Positions 1 through 13,557 of a stretch of 64,000 nucleotides of DNA are shown piece after piece. Both the position numbers and the translations under genes were made by a program. Under the pieces are notes generated by a model, which was not told the origin of the DNA, ran no database searches, and saw only the letters and a program-made list of their open reading frames with translations. This DNA is from Littorina saxatilis (lineage: Eukaryota; Mollusca; Gastropoda; Littorinimorpha; Littorinidae): the NCBI RefSeq assembly GCF_037325665.1, contig NC_090261.1:15085069-15149068 (forward strand), read 5' to 3'. Numbering within the stretch: the stretch's first letter is position 1; each line of letters begins with the position of its first letter.

Positions 1-868
1 TTCATTTTCTGAAGGAGATCTTTAGTGGGAACGTTCAGTGTGTATTTTTAGCCAACAGTTCAAGGCACAGTACAAGTAAACGATTCGATGCACCAAATTT
101 GGCCAGGCCTTTAATTACTTGGCAATAGACCATCCCTCCACTTGGACGCCTATCCACAATCAAAAGTCCGAGTGATTTGTCCGAGGAGTGGGGATTTTTT
201 TCATTAATTAATTTTGAAACGGAAACTGCCAAATTAATTCATTAAAATAAAAATGCCACTCTGCACAGGAAGCAGCCAGGATGTTGATCTTTGGTATGTG
301 TCCAACTGGAAAGATGGTCTTATCACAAACTGAACGCCTGGACAGAGTCGAGTTACTTCACACCACAGTATACATGGGGAGGAAAGTTTCTTTGACATGA
401 AAACTTAAGTTGTGGGTTTTCCCTGTGTCCATACAAAGCGCTTTGTCGGGCGCAACACCTTTGAGTTATATGATACGCTGAAAAGTAAGCCTGCGTGAAC
501 CGTGGTAAAATTCCATGGTATAGTTTTTTTTCTAAACGCTTGATTGCTCGCGTGGAACCTTTTGGTTTCTCGCCATCGTTCGTATATATATATATGGGGT
601 TCCCCGGCACAGCTTAAAACAGCAACAGAGAGTCATATAAAAAAGGAGGAAAATACTACGAAAAGCTATTAAAAAAAAAGCCCGACCCCCCAAAGAAGTT
701 CAGTAAAAAAAGTGAAAAAGGACAGAAAACTCCTCATATCCTGGTCGTTACAAATTCTTGGTATTACCTGATAATACATAGCTACGCTCTTAACTTTACA
801 TACAGAACCACGTCACATGTTGTCAAAGCACTAGCATAATCTTGTTTCGTACGTGATTTGATACGGTG
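1..868. other. no gene recognised
   Basis: This stretch is AT-rich and non-repetitive as far as can be seen. Short open frames exist on the - strand but lack family motifs or splice-like borders. Confidence 0.4.
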
Positions 869-1052
869 CACACATACACACACACACACACATACACACA
901 CTGACTCACAGACGCACACACACACACACATACACAAACACACACACGCACAAACACACACACACGCACACATACATACACACACACACACAGACGCACA
1001 CACGCACACACACGCATAAACACATACAAACACAAACACACACACACACACA
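869..1052. repeat. imperfect CA/TG microsatellite
   Basis: An almost uninterrupted run of CA dinucleotides broken by CATA and CGCA variants. It produces Cys/Val-only open frames on the - strand, which are not genes. Confidence 0.95.
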
Positions 1053-2015
1053 CCATTTCTGAGCGAGTAAATGTGTAAACTTTACCTCAGGTGTTATACA
1101 AGCGTATACTTATGTAGGACAAAGACATTTCTGTTTTACTCCGAAAACGGCGTATGACTGCCTAAATGGCGGGGTAAAAAACGGTCATTCACGTAAAATT
1201 CCACTCGTGCAAAAAACACGAATGTACGTGGGAGTTTCAGTCCACGAACGCAGAAGAAGAAGAAGACTGACGCGACTCGGTTTGTCACACTATATCTTCT
1301 GAGTATCAAAACAGGTTAACAATCCCTGAAATTCTAATAATTTTGAACAACATTTTTCAACTTCGAAAATCAAAACTAAGTTTCATTCACTCTTAGATTA
1401 CAATTTGTTTTAGTTTAAAACATTCTGGGCGGATACCGAGGTTACTCGTTACGTGGTAACAACCCTCAGTAGTAACAAGCTTTGTCTTCAGCGAACTAAA
1501 CGTTCACATTATGTTCCATTCTTTTACTCAGTTTCAAATTAATCGACTGATAAACTAATCTTGCGCTGTCGCTGTGTATGATACCATGGTGTTTGCACTT
1601 AGTGCCAGTAAGCCCGAGGCCTACTAGTGTTACGGATAAACAGTGATTCGCTGTCTTTAACTTCCACGTTCCGGTCCAGGAAGGAAATAGCTTCACGGAC
1701 AACTCACATGAGGCTCATCATCAGAATTAGAAATTAGGTTGGAAACAGAAATTGCACAACTTACTTACTTACTGCCTTTCACGCCTGGTGGCGTGTAGGG
1801 CAGCGACAAGAAATTGCACAAGGAAGTGACTAATTATTAATCGTAGCACAGGAAACGGAGAGGCTCAAGCCATTTATGCTTGCATACATGTAGAAAAGTG
1901 TCGTTCTTTGCGGGAGCTTTTCGTCTAGAAATAGCGACCACAGGCGAAGAGGCTGTGGTGCATGTCGGTGCGTGCGTGCGTTCGGCGTGCGCGTGCGTGT
2001 GTGTGTGTGTGTGAG

Positions 2016-2057
<42 letters not shown>

Positions 2058-2310
2058 TGCTAGCGTGCGTGCGTTCGTGTGTGTATGTGTGTGTATGTGC
2101 GCGTGTGTGTGAGTGTGTGTGCGTGTTTGTGTGTGTGTGACGTATCTGATCCAGACCTAAGTCTGTGAAGCTATTACGTTAGCATTATAACGTGACGAAC
2201 AAATCGCAAAATCATCGTAGGAATTGCATAGCGGCACGCTGACCACAACCCCCTCCCCCCACCCCAACACAAACACACCTCGCCTATACATCTAGACCGA
2301 TGATTCCGTT
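1053..2310. other. non-coding; dispersed-repeat piece and TG array
   Basis: A repeat piece at about 1128-1272 (related to those at 16617, 26762 and 63840) carries a CACGTAAAATTCCACTCGTG-type core followed by GAAGAAGAAG. A short low-complexity repeat end lies near 1760-1805, and a TG-rich microsatellite spans about 1981-2140. No exon was recognised. Confidence 0.6.
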
Positions 2311-2383
2311 TTTACATTTAGTCAAGTTTTGACTAAATGTTTTAACATAGAGGGGGAATCGAGACCAGGGTCGTGGTGTATGT

Positions 2384-2428
<45 letters not shown>

Positions 2429-3195
2429 TGTCTGTCTGTCTGCCGTGTGTGTAGAGCGATTCAGACTAAACTACTGGACCGATCTTTATGAAATTTGACA
2501 TGGGAGTTCCTGGGAATGATATCCCCGGACGGTTTTTTCATTTTTTCGATAAATATGTTTGATGACGTCATATCCGGCTTTTTGTAAAAGTTGAGGCGGC
2601 ACTGTCACACCCTCATTTTTCAATCAAATTGATTGAAAATTTGGCAAAGCAATTTTCGATGAAGGCCGGACTTTGGTATGGCATTTCAGCTTGGTGGCTT
2701 AAAAATTAATTAATGACTTTGGTCATTAAAAATCTGAAAATTGTAATTAAATTTTTGTTTTTGTAAAACGATCCAAATTTACGTTAATCTTATTCTTCAT
2801 CATTTTCTGATTCCAAAAACATATAAATATGTTATATTTGGATTAAAAACAAGCTCTGAAAATTAAAAATATAAAAATTATGATCAAAATTAAATTTCCG
2901 AAATCGATTTAAAAACAATTTCAACTTATTCCTTGTCGGTTCCTGATTCCAAAAACATATAGATATGATATGTTTGGATTAAAAACACGCTCAGAAAGTT
3001 AAAACGAAGAGAGGTACAGAAAAGCGTGCTATGCAGCACAGCGAAACCACTACCGCGCTAAACAGGCTCGTCAGTTTCACTGCGTTTTGCACGAGCGGCG
3101 GACTACGGTCATTGTGTAAAAATGCAGTGCGTTCAGTTTCATTTTGTGAGTTCAACAGCTTGACTAAATGTAGTAATTTCGCCTTACGCGACTTG
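2311..3195 (+). mobile_element. Helentron-associated non-autonomous element, copy A
   Basis: The 5' end carries ACATTTAGTCAAG, immediately mirrored to form a hairpin. The 3' end carries the inverse CTTGACTAAATGT, then a small stem (TCGC-loop-GCGA) and stops at CGACTTG. A TG microsatellite follows the 5' block and a perfect TGACGTCA lies inside. No transposase or Rep/helicase frame is present. Asymmetric terminal inverted repeats, a 3' hairpin, a microsatellite near one end and insertion between T and T are known features of HINE/DINE-1 elements, so this class is inferred. Copy B follows with no spacer. Confidence 0.75.
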
Positions 3196-3283
3196 TTTAC
3201 ATTTAGTCAAGTTTTGACTAAATGTTTTAACATAGAGGGGGAATCGAGACGAGGGTCGTGGTGTATGTGTGTCAGTGTGTGCG

Positions 3284-3322
<39 letters not shown>

Positions 3323-4087
3323 GTGTGTGTAGAGCGATTCAGAGTAAACTACTGGACCGATCTTTATTAAATTTTACATGATAGTTCCAGGGTATGATAT
3401 CCCCAGACATTTTTATAATTTTTTCGTTAAATGTCTTTAATGACGTCATATCCGGCTTTTTGTAAAAAGTTGAGGCGGCACTGTCACACCCTCATTTTTC
3501 AATGAAATTTATTGAAATTTTGGCAAAGCAATCTTCGACGAAGGCCGGACTTTGGTATTGCATTTCAGCTTGGAGGCTTAAAAATTAATTGATGACTTTG
3601 GTCATTAAAAATCTGAAAATTGTAATTAAAATTATATTTTTATAAAACGATCCAAAACCAATTTCATCTTATTCTGCATCATTTGCTGATTCCAAAAACA
3701 TATAAATATGTTATATTCGGATAACAAACAATCTCTGAAAATTAAAAATATAACAATTATGATTAAAATTAATTTTCCGAAATTGATTTAAAAACAATTT
3801 CATCTTATTCCTTGTCGGTTCCTGATTTCAAAAACATATAGGTTTGATATGTTTAGATTAAAAACAAGCTCAAAACGTTTAAAAGAATAGAGATAAAGAA
3901 AAGCGTGCTATCCTTCTCAGCGCAACTACTACCCCGCTCTTCTTGTCAATTTCACTGCCTTTGCCACGAGCGGTGGACTGACGATGCTACGAGTATACGG
4001 TCTTGCTAAAAAAATGCAGTGCGTTCAGTTTCATTCTGTGAGTTCGACAGCTTGACTAAATGTTGTATTTTCGCCTTACGCGACTTG
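3196..4087 (+). mobile_element. Helentron-associated element, copy B (tandem with A)
   Basis: Same order of parts as copy A: hairpin 5' end, GAATCGAGACGAGGGTCGTG block, TG microsatellite, TGACGTCA, AT-rich body, and a 3' end reading GCCTTACGCGACTTG. It differs from A by many substitutions and a longer 3' region, so it is not a fresh duplicate of A. Confidence 0.75.
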
Positions 4088-4277
4088 TTATTCAGTTTTG
4101 CGAGATTTGCGTGAGAATGTGCAAACGATGTTGTCTTGGGGAAGGGGTGTTCGGACAGGAGAGTGAACTTCATACAGTTACGCGTGCGAGGTTCATGTTT
4201 CCATCTTCAACATCAACGGCACAGGAATTAAGAAACGCCATTTAACCTATATGTCAGACCTTCAGACCTTCACTAGG

Positions 4278-4905
4278 CAGGGCCGGACTACCGGGGGGGT
4301 TATGGGGGTTGCGCAACCCCCCCCCCCTAGCCTAAACATGTACCTTACTTATTTTTATTTTTTTTATTATTGCTTATTTTATGCCGTTTCATGCAAGGAG
4401 CGACCATTTTCCTATCTCAGAATATGACCTACCCGTCAGCTTCAGGGGGCTTCGCCCCCTGACCCCCACAACGAGGGGGGGGGGGGGGTTGGTTCTAGGG
4501 TTTCCGGACCCCCCCCCCCCCCCCAGCCAAAAAATAAAAATATTGAATGAGGTATGCATTTCTTTATTTTACATTGAGTTTCAATTTTTGGGGTATTAAT
4601 CAGTGACAAAATCTGCTGCCTGAAACTGGTAATGATCATCCTCAGAATGCACCAGATTGCACCATTTTGCATCCTTTTTTTCAAAATTTTCCGGGGGGGG
4701 CATGCCCCCGGACCCCCCAAGCAAGCTAGGCGCTTCGCGTCGTCGGCTCGGCGCTTCGCGCCTTCACACCCATATCTTCACAATATACTTTTGAAAAAAA
4801 CCAGTCATAAAATGAACTGATCTGCCCCTGCCGCCAGGGGGGACATCCCCCTGGGCCACCACTGGCAACCCCCCCCCCCCCTCCTCTTCGCCTAGTCCGG
4901 CCCTG
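4278..4905. mobile_element. hAT-like non-autonomous TIR element
   Basis: It starts CAGGGCCGGACTA and ends TAGTCCGGCCCTG, a perfect 13-bp inverted repeat of hAT style. CTAGG lies directly outside both ends and may be a (partial) target duplication. The interior is G/C homopolymer-rich, with self-complementary GCTTCGCG stretches and no transposase frame. Confidence 0.7.
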
Positions 4906-5229
4906 CTAGGAACACAATGAAGTATCAGTGTATGAACCGACAAACGGCCAACAACTTCACTTGACGCCGGAAAACAAAAGTTTCTGGCTGTGCCATTATT
5001 TCCCCATCACCAAGGCCAAGGCCACGTCCAACAACAGGATCACTCTTTGCAATAAAAATCTGTTACAATTGACTTTAATCGTCCACCCCTCTCTGCGTGT
5101 CCCTAATTGCCCCTCTGACTCACCCCCCCCTCCTCTCGCCCTTTCTACCCAGCTATAAGATCGTTCTTTGCATAACAATTCATTAACAATTGACCCCTCT
5201 CTGTCTCCCTTCCCTCTGCCACCCCCCCC

Positions 5230-5266
<37 letters not shown>

Positions 5267-6691
5267 ATTAAAAACATTTACCAACAGCCTTCTCGGCGAA
5301 GTTTCGAGGAAATCGAAACTAGGCCAAATAAAAATGTCCACAAAACAAAAACAAGCCCAAAATAGGTCCAGACGTCTTTTCTTGGGGGAATCATATAACA
5401 CGAGTGTGTAAAGAGCAATCGAAACAAATCTATATATGGTTACAAGTGTTTATTGACACTGATTGGTTTACTAAATCCACTCGATTAATTCGCAAGCCGG
5501 AGCGCACTCGCAGTTGGAGTTGAAAAAGGTAGGGTGAGGGGGTTGATTGGGGGGGGGGGGGGGGGGGAGGAGGTAGTGACCCGAGGGGCGGGGGGGGGGG
5601 GGGGGTCAGTGGGGGTGACACGGCAAGAAGTCATATTGTTCTCTATTTCCACATTGACAAGAAGCCTTAGGTCTACTCATTACAAATTTTTCCTGTTAAA
5701 GTGAGCTTAACTTGAGACCAAAAAATCGACAAACAAGCAAGCTTTTGTTGCCTGTTTAGTTGGTTCATTGTTGAACTGGCTATGTGGCAAGGCTTTATTG
5801 CCGCTAAGGTTGGTTGGTTGGTTGATTGGTAGTGTTGGTTTTTTTTTACTGATGATACGTATGGATGTAAACATGCTTGGATTATTTGCCTCATATGTTG
5901 ATCAGATTCGACAAGTTGAGTTCAGGCCAAGTTATTTCACGTTGCCGTTTGAAACTTACAACTGGTAAACCGAGGATTTTATGACCGTTTCTATTTTTGT
6001 CTCTCTCAGACGATCACGTGACGATAAGATAAAATAGATCAACTCGATTAACTTGCCGTAAACTGCGCACCTGCATGCATGACTCAACCAGTTTTACTTC
6101 AGTGGTGTCGTAAACAAAGTGTTTCCATGAATAATATTGAAGAGATTTACTTGACATTATCAAGGTCGTCTGTAAATCGTTTTAGTAATTTGGTTGACAC
6201 ATTTTGGGATTTTTGTAATGAATAAAAGTGAGTCGATTTCCTTGCTACAATGTTTGCAGAGCAAGTTTCTTCCATTTTCTTTCCGTATCGTGCTATTCCC
6301 TCTCTCTCTCTCCCTCTCTGTAATTGTATGCTTATGTTATGTGTTTGTTGCATGTAAAGGTTGTGACCAACAGGGAAGAGATCACGTTACAGTCATATGG
6401 CTTCACAAAATCATGCTTGGATGGATCGATATGTAAGGTGGGTTTAAAAAAAACAATTCAGTATTTTTTTCATGGCTCTCCAAGAATGCTCTTTGTGTCC
6501 AGTTTTCTGGTATATAAGAAAAGTTAAAAATAGATCCCTGTCTATACTCTAAAACATCCACCTCCACGTAATATCAATTTATAATAGATTAACGCAGGTA
6601 AATCCATTATTCGGCCAAGCTCAATTCTCAGAAACAAATTACTTAACTAGTCAACAGGTTTCATGTGGAAAATATCCACACGCAAAAAGAA
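4906..6691. other. no gene recognised; simple repeats
   Basis: Contains a CT microsatellite at about 5225-5266 and long G runs at about 5549-5607. Short open frames on both strands have no recognisable domain. A TTGGTTGGTTGG-like stretch lies near 5810. Confidence 0.45.
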
Positions 6692-7547
6692 CAAGTCGCG
6701 TAAGGCGAAATTACTACATTTAGTCAAGATGTGGAACTCACAGAATGAAATTGAACGTAGTCCGCCGCTAGTGCAAAAGGCAGTGAAAGTGACGAGCCTA
6801 TTTGGCGCGGTAGCGATTGCGCTGTGCTTCATAGCACGCTTTACTGTACCTCTCTTCGTTTTAACTTTCTGAGCGTGTTTTTAATCCAAACATATCATAT
6901 CTATATGTTTTTGGAATCAGGAACCGACAAGGAATAAGATGAAAGTGTTTTTAAATTGATTTCGAAAATTTAATTTTGATCATAATTTTTAATTTTTTTT
7001 AATTTTCAGAGCTTGTTTTTAATCCAAATATAACATATTTATATGTTTTTTGAATCAGAAAATGATGAAGAATAAGATGAACGGAAATTTGGATCGTTTT
7101 ATAATTTTTAAATTTTTTTTTTACAATTTTCAGATTTTTAATGACCAAAGTCATTGATTAATTTTTAAGCCACCAAGCTGAAATGCAATACCGAAGTCCG
7201 GCCTTCGTCGAAGATTGCTTGGCCAAAATTTCAATCAATTTGATTGAAAAATGAGGGTGTGACAGTGCCGCCTCAACTTTTACAAAAAGCCGGATATGAC
7301 GTCATCAAAGACATTTATCGAAAAAAAGAAAAAAATGTCCGGGGATATCATACCCAGGAACTCTCATGTCAAATTTCATAAAGATCGGTCCAGTAATTTA
7401 CTCTGAATCGCTCTACACACACACACCCAGACACACAGACACAGACACAGACACACACACACACACACAGACACACATACACCACGACCCTCGTCTCGAT
7501 TCCCCCTCTATGTTAAAACATTTAGTCAAAACTTGACTAAATGTAAA
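6692..7547 (-). mobile_element. Helentron-associated element, copy C
   Basis: Full-length copy on the - strand: on + it reads from CAAGTCGCGTAAGGCG through the AT-rich body, TGACGTCA and a CA array to the ATTTAGTCAAAACTTGACTA hairpin end. Runs of A lie at its 5' side (TT in element orientation), as in the other copies. Confidence 0.75.
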
Positions 7548-7722
7548 AAAGCTGAATGGTGTTGTGAAATTAGCATTTAGACGTCTCTTTAATGAAACAG
7601 AGATTTGATCTGGTATTTTTGTTGACACTTGCCGGGCGTCCTTCTCAGTATTTGTCTGTCAAAATACGATACCTTGTTGTGCGCATGACTTCTTCATATA
7701 CTTTTGCATTCCAACTTGGCAC

Positions 7723-8093
7723 TTTAAAGGCATATGTACTCGATGACTATACACGCTAATTGCTTTACCAACAGCTGGAGACATGCTAAATTAAGTTCCC
7801 TGCAAAATATTGTGGTCTAGGACCCCTTCAATGTTGAGATATGTTAATTTTCATTTTGATCTGGATCGTCCTATTTATAGATTTGGCAACACATGTAACG
7901 TTGATGCAAGGGAGCTAACACCGCGGCTTTGTTGACATCCTCACCTTTTCAGAGGCTAGAACAAGCTGTAATGCATGTATTATGGTCCGCGCATGGTGAC
8001 ATATCGTCATTATATGGTCTTATGGTGCGTTTGACATCGATTATGGGCAAACTACACTTTGTAAACACGGGAGCGCGTACATATGCCTTTAAT
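7723..8093. mobile_element. small TIR element (MITE), unclassified
   Basis: TTTAAAGGCATATGTAC at the left is mirrored by GTACATATGCCTTTAA at the right, 371 bp apart. Nothing coding is recognisable inside. The class cannot be assigned. Confidence 0.5.
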
Positions 8094-8849
<756 letters not shown>

Positions 8850-10607
8850 TAGGGGAAAGGCTCCTAATATGGACCGGCTCCTAATATGGACCACCTCCTG
8901 TTCTGACAAACTAACGGCGCTAGAGCGCTCAAAACAATTTCATTCGCTTTATTCACCCTCTCTGGATAAGTTGCACATGTCAAAACAGTTGCAGAAACAC
9001 AAACCTGAAAACCGTTACGCTTTTTCGCTTTTTTTTCACTTTTGGCAGCGTTCACTCTAAATTTGCCGCCTAAAACGGACTCGTTTCTGTCCACAGCCAA
9101 AGCTTTCATAACACAAAAATGGCTATATATGACAGCTAAGGCAATATTTGTTACATTTTAACAGTGAGTACCCCGAGTTTCTACTGCAAACAAAAAATAA
9201 TAGCAAAACCTCAAAGTATGTGTGAGTCCCCTAATATGGACCACCTTTAACAAATCGAAGAAAATAAACATTAATTCATTAAGAAGCTTGCTGAAAATAA
9301 CCTATAACTAGCCCTCGAGATCTCAAAAAAAATATAACAAATAGTCTTTTGTTTGTGGAAGTTGATAATTTCACTTATTTTCACTCTGTTTTTGATAAGC
9401 TTCTTCAGTTTCCTGGTGTGCTTCAAATAATGCTCTCATCAACCCGAAACAGATCAATCTAAAGCATATTTGAATTAGTCTGACTTGCACACTAAGTTGT
9501 ATCATGTTATTTTGAAGTATAGGGGGCTTTTTACAGTGATTCGTGAAGGCCGCTTCACTGGTCCATATTGGGCGCCCAGGCTCCTAATATGGACCATTTG
9601 TGATTTTTTTCTGTATTTAATTTTTGCTGAAGGTCTATCAAAGCTATTTCACTCTAATTAGGCCTAACGGTTAAACTAAGAGAGAAGGACTACCAACCAC
9701 AAAATGAAACTTCTTCGCAAGAAAACAAGCTAGTTATCAGCAATAAACAACAAGTCGCGTAAGGCGAAATTACTACATTTAGTCAAGCTGTGGAACTCAC
9801 AGAATGAAACTGAACGTAGTCCGCCGCTAGTGCAAAAGGCAGTGAAAGTGACGAGCCTGTTTGGCGCGGTAGCGGTTGCGCTGTGCTTCATAGCACGCTT
9901 TACTGTACCTCTCTTCGTTTTAACTTTCTGAGCGTGTTTTTAATCCAAACATATCATATCTATATGTTTTTGGAATCAGGAACCGACAAGGAATAAGATG
10001 AAATAGTTTTTAAAACGATTTCGAAAATTTAATTTTAATCATAATTTTTATATTTTTAATTTTCAGAGCTTGTTTTTAATCCAAATATAACATATTTATA
10101 TGTTTTTGGAATCAGAAAATGATGAAGAATAAGATGAACGTAAATGTGGATCGTTTTCAAAAAAATAATTTTTTTTACAATTTTCAGATTTTTAATGACC
10201 AAAGTCATTAATTAATTTTTAAGCCACCAAGCTGAAATGCAATACCGAAGTCCGGCCTTTGTCGAAGATTGCTTGGCCAAAATTTCAATCAATTTGATTG
10301 AAAAATGAGGGTGTGACAGTGCCGCCTCAACTTTTACAAAAAGCCGGATATGACGTCATCAAAGACATTTATCGAAAAAAAGAAAAAAATGTCCGGGGAT
10401 ATCATTCCCAGGAACTCTCATGTCAAATTTCATAAAGATCGGTCCAGTAGTTTAGTCTGAATCGCTCTACACATACACACAGACGCACACACGCACACAC
10501 ACACACATACACCACGACCCTCGTCTCGATTCCCCCTCTATGTTAAAACATTTAGTCAAAACTTGAGTAAATGTAAAAAGTGGTCCATATTAGGGGCCCT
10601 TCCCCTA
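8850..10607. mobile_element. TIR element with CArG-box termini, unclassified
   Basis: The left end TAGGGGAAAGGCTCCTAATA and the right end, read in reverse, TAGGGGAAGGGCCCCTAATA match over about 25 bp with two differences. The interior carries more copies of the same CCTAATATGGACC word, at 8880, 9230 and 9583. A Helentron-type copy (9751-10577) is inserted near the right end; without it the element is about 930 bp. No transposase is recognisable, and no clear target duplication could be defined. Confidence 0.65.
9751..10577 (-). mobile_element. Helentron-associated element, copy D, nested
   Basis: Full copy with the same parts as copy C, inserted 8 bases inside the right-terminal CArG box of the surrounding TIR element. 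It is therefore younger than that element. Confidence 0.75.
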
Positions 10608-11552
10608 ACTTATTTTTTTCTCATTTATTTATTTATCTATCTGTTCAGTTATAAATATGGGTGCGTCTCAGAATCTCGTCCTCTGTTTGTGACATTATCA
10701 CCAAAAGTAAAATCTTCCCAGAAAATGTTGATAATACTATTTACACACTTCTCAGGGTGTACCTTTTCAGTTTAAACAAGAAAAAATATAACTTTGCCTT
10801 AAGTTTGCCATATATTGAACATTATTTGGACCATGTGTGCAAAATCACCCGTGTAACATGGAAACAATAAAAGACAAAAAAAAACTGCATTTATAAGGCT
10901 GAAAACGACTTTTATTCAGTTATTATAGTTGAATCACAAGCCATTATAGAGTTCAATATGAAATGACTACATGCAAACAACAAAATAATGTTTTTTTCAA
11001 AGTTCCATGCATTCGTCAAAATTTCAATACAAAAATGAAAATTAATTAATGATATCCTGATCAGAACATGTTGATACATGGCATTCATTCAGTCTTATTG
11101 ACATTTAACCTTCACAATAGCATATATACAAAGATTTGTTGCTCTAAGACAAAATGTTAGAAAGTTATCCCAAAAGAATGCAAAATGGTCACCGATGTAA
11201 CATGGAAACATCACTTTTGTAACAAAGAAACGGTTATGCTTTTTCCCACAAACTTTACTAAATGAAGCTGATTTTGCAACCAGATTCTTCTTATGTAAAA
11301 TGCCAAACACTAAAACAGGAACAGAAAGAAAAAAAGCTGGACAAAATCAAGCAAACTTTGCCCCAAAAAAGAGAAACATTAATGAAAAGTTCATCACCGA
11401 CGTAACTCGGAAACGAACAACCAGACATGTATTATAAGGTTTGACATGAAGAATGCAAATGTTCAAAAGTGGTTCATTCAATTGTTAAGACAATAAACCA
11501 AAGGCATTGGTTACATATAGAACAGTTGCCACTTGCAGTTAATTAATTTATT

Positions 11553-11720
11553 TTAAAAGAAATAATGCCCCCTGGCATTGAAGGTGGGGTCACGAATCAT
11601 GGTTGCATCAGATGTAGGGACTAAGGAAATATCATCGATCCCTGGAAAGCAATAGTAGTTCCCCTCCGGTTTCCTTCGAAGGAACGTTACCACCAGTTCA
11701 TCAGGTCGAATCTCTTGCAC
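11553..11720 (-). CDS. C-terminal exon of an unidentified (probably element-borne) protein
   Basis: On the - strand a TTTCAG acceptor at 11721 opens a 55-codon frame ending in TAA. The peptide begins VQEIRPDELVVTFLRRK and continues with an aromatic GNYYCFPGIDD stretch and an ISLVPTSD stretch before ending ARGHYFF. The pattern (a strand ending in FLRRK, then a Y/F-rich GNYY stretch, then an acidic-valine-proline tail) reminds me of C-termini of uncharacterised invertebrate proteins often found next to transposons, but I cannot name a family. It lies inside the 10659-13387 element and no upstream exon was found. It could equally be a remnant. Confidence 0.4.
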   Translation of the reverse strand: MQEIRPDELVVTFLRRKPEGNYYCFPGIDDISLVPTSDATMIRDPTFNARGHYFF

Positions 11721-11923
11721 CTGAAACATGCAAGTACCTGCGATTTCAATTAAAGATTGATGCAATATGTGTACTAGTTTCACTAACATGAATTTGTTTA
11801 ATGTCTATCAAGATTGTGATGCATCCACATTCACTGGCTAAAAACAAAATAAAGTTCAGACTTACCATTCCATTAAACATACAACTTTTACAATTAAAGA
11901 AAACATTGACACTTACCGTTCCT

Positions 11924-12492
11924 TTAAATGGATTTCGGAAATTTAATTTTGATCATAATTTTTTATATTTTTAATTTTCAGAGCTTGTTTTTAATCCAAA
12001 TATAACATATTTATATGTTTTTGGAATCAGGAAATGATGTAAAATAAGATGAACGTAAATGTGGATCGTTTTATATGAAAAAAAAAAATTATTACAATTT
12101 TCAGATTTTTAATGGCCAAAGTCATTAATTAATTTTTAAGCCACCAAGCTGAAATGCAATACCGAAGTCCGGCCTTCGTCGAAGATTGCTTTACACAAAT
12201 TTCAATCAATTTGATTGAAAAATGAGGGTGTGACAGTGCCGCCTCAACTTTTACAAAAAGCCGGATATGACGTCATCAAAAGTATTTGTCGAAAAAAAGA
12301 AAAAAACGTCCGGGGATATCATACCCAGGAACTCTCATGTCAAATTTCATAAAGATCGGTCAAGTAGTTTAGTCTGAATCGCTCTACACACACACACGCA
12401 CAGACAAACAGACACACACACACACACATACACCACGACCCTCGTTTCGATTCCCCCTCTATGTTAAAACATTTAGTCAAGTTTTGACTACG
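11924..12492 (-). mobile_element. Helentron-associated element, copy E, truncated
   Basis: Keeps the AT-rich body, TGACGTCA, CA array and 5' hairpin end but lacks the CAAGTCGCG 3' end. Nested inside the 10659-13387 element. Confidence 0.7.
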
Positions 12493-13557
12493 TGAAATCG
12501 AAAGAAAAACTATTATTAACAAATGTTTAGCCTAATTTTTCACTTCATAGAATATCATAGCAGCAAAAACTCACCTTTTCTTAAGAACCTTGGGTGTTGA
12601 TCACTGTCGTAACAAAATTACAGACTTCGGAAACATTCTCGAAATCTTTCTTCGCTGCTGGAAGCTGAACTATTTCTCTCTGTAACTGCGCATGCGTAGT
12701 CACCCGCACCTCTAAGTCACTACGCGCAAAATAGTTCTAATCTTTCTTCAAAACTCTGAACATTATTTGCAAAACCGTTCACCATCGTAACGGAATTTTG
12801 AAGAAGCATGTCATATTGCGCAACTTTCAACTTAGTTTGCAGATGCAATTTTGAGAAAATAATACTTAAATAACATTTAGCTTAGCGATTTTCTATGCCC
12901 TTTCATGTCAAGATCGTGTTGAAGATGAATATGCAAATTCTAAAGTTCAAATTTAGGACTTGTTGCTGTTGCACGCGTGTGGAAACATATGTTACGACAG
13001 TGATGGCAAACTTTCAAGCGATTAATTTCGTTTAAAAAAACAATTCTGTGGACAAAATAACATTTCAACTGTCAAGTACACTTAAACCAAACACACATAA
13101 CAAAAATAGCAGTCCTTGGACATTCTAAACGATTCTTGTAGTGAGGTACAAAACTAGTTGATGGTTCATGTCACAGATCAGACCTCCATTTTTCACGCAT
13201 TTAATCATTTCTTTCGCAAAACAACCTTCATAATAATCATGCAAAATACTCAGTTTTGTTTGTACTATTTCTTTATTCATTTTACTTCTCAAACATACCA
13301 ATATCATGATTTAAAATTCAGTATGTTTCAATTGTGGGCTAATTTGATTATGGCACACACAAAAGGATCAGTTTCTGAGACGCACCCATATATCAATTTA
13401 TCTATGTTTTTATCTGTTTCCTTATTATTTTTATTAATTTACATTTTCATTGATTTACGTATTCATATCACTGTGTATCTTTCTATTTATGTTTCCATTT
13501 ATTTCTCTGTGTATGTTTTTCTCTGTGACTTTACTTCAGTCTCTTTTTATTGACCAA

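Larger units (their letters stand above)
10659..13387. mobile_element. 2.7 kb TIR element with repeated GTAAC motifs, unclassified
   Basis: It begins GGGTGCGTCTCAGAA and ends TTCTGAGACGCACCC, a perfect 15-bp inverted repeat, with ATAT on both outer sides (possible target duplication). Inside, variants of ATCACCGANGTAACATGGAA recur at about 10843, 11188 and 11390, with shorter forms near 12598, 12780 and (reversed) 12980. A - strand coding piece lies at 11553-11720 and a truncated Helentron-type copy at about 11924-12492. The repeated words may be transposase sites, which is inference. The superfamily is unknown. Confidence 0.6.
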
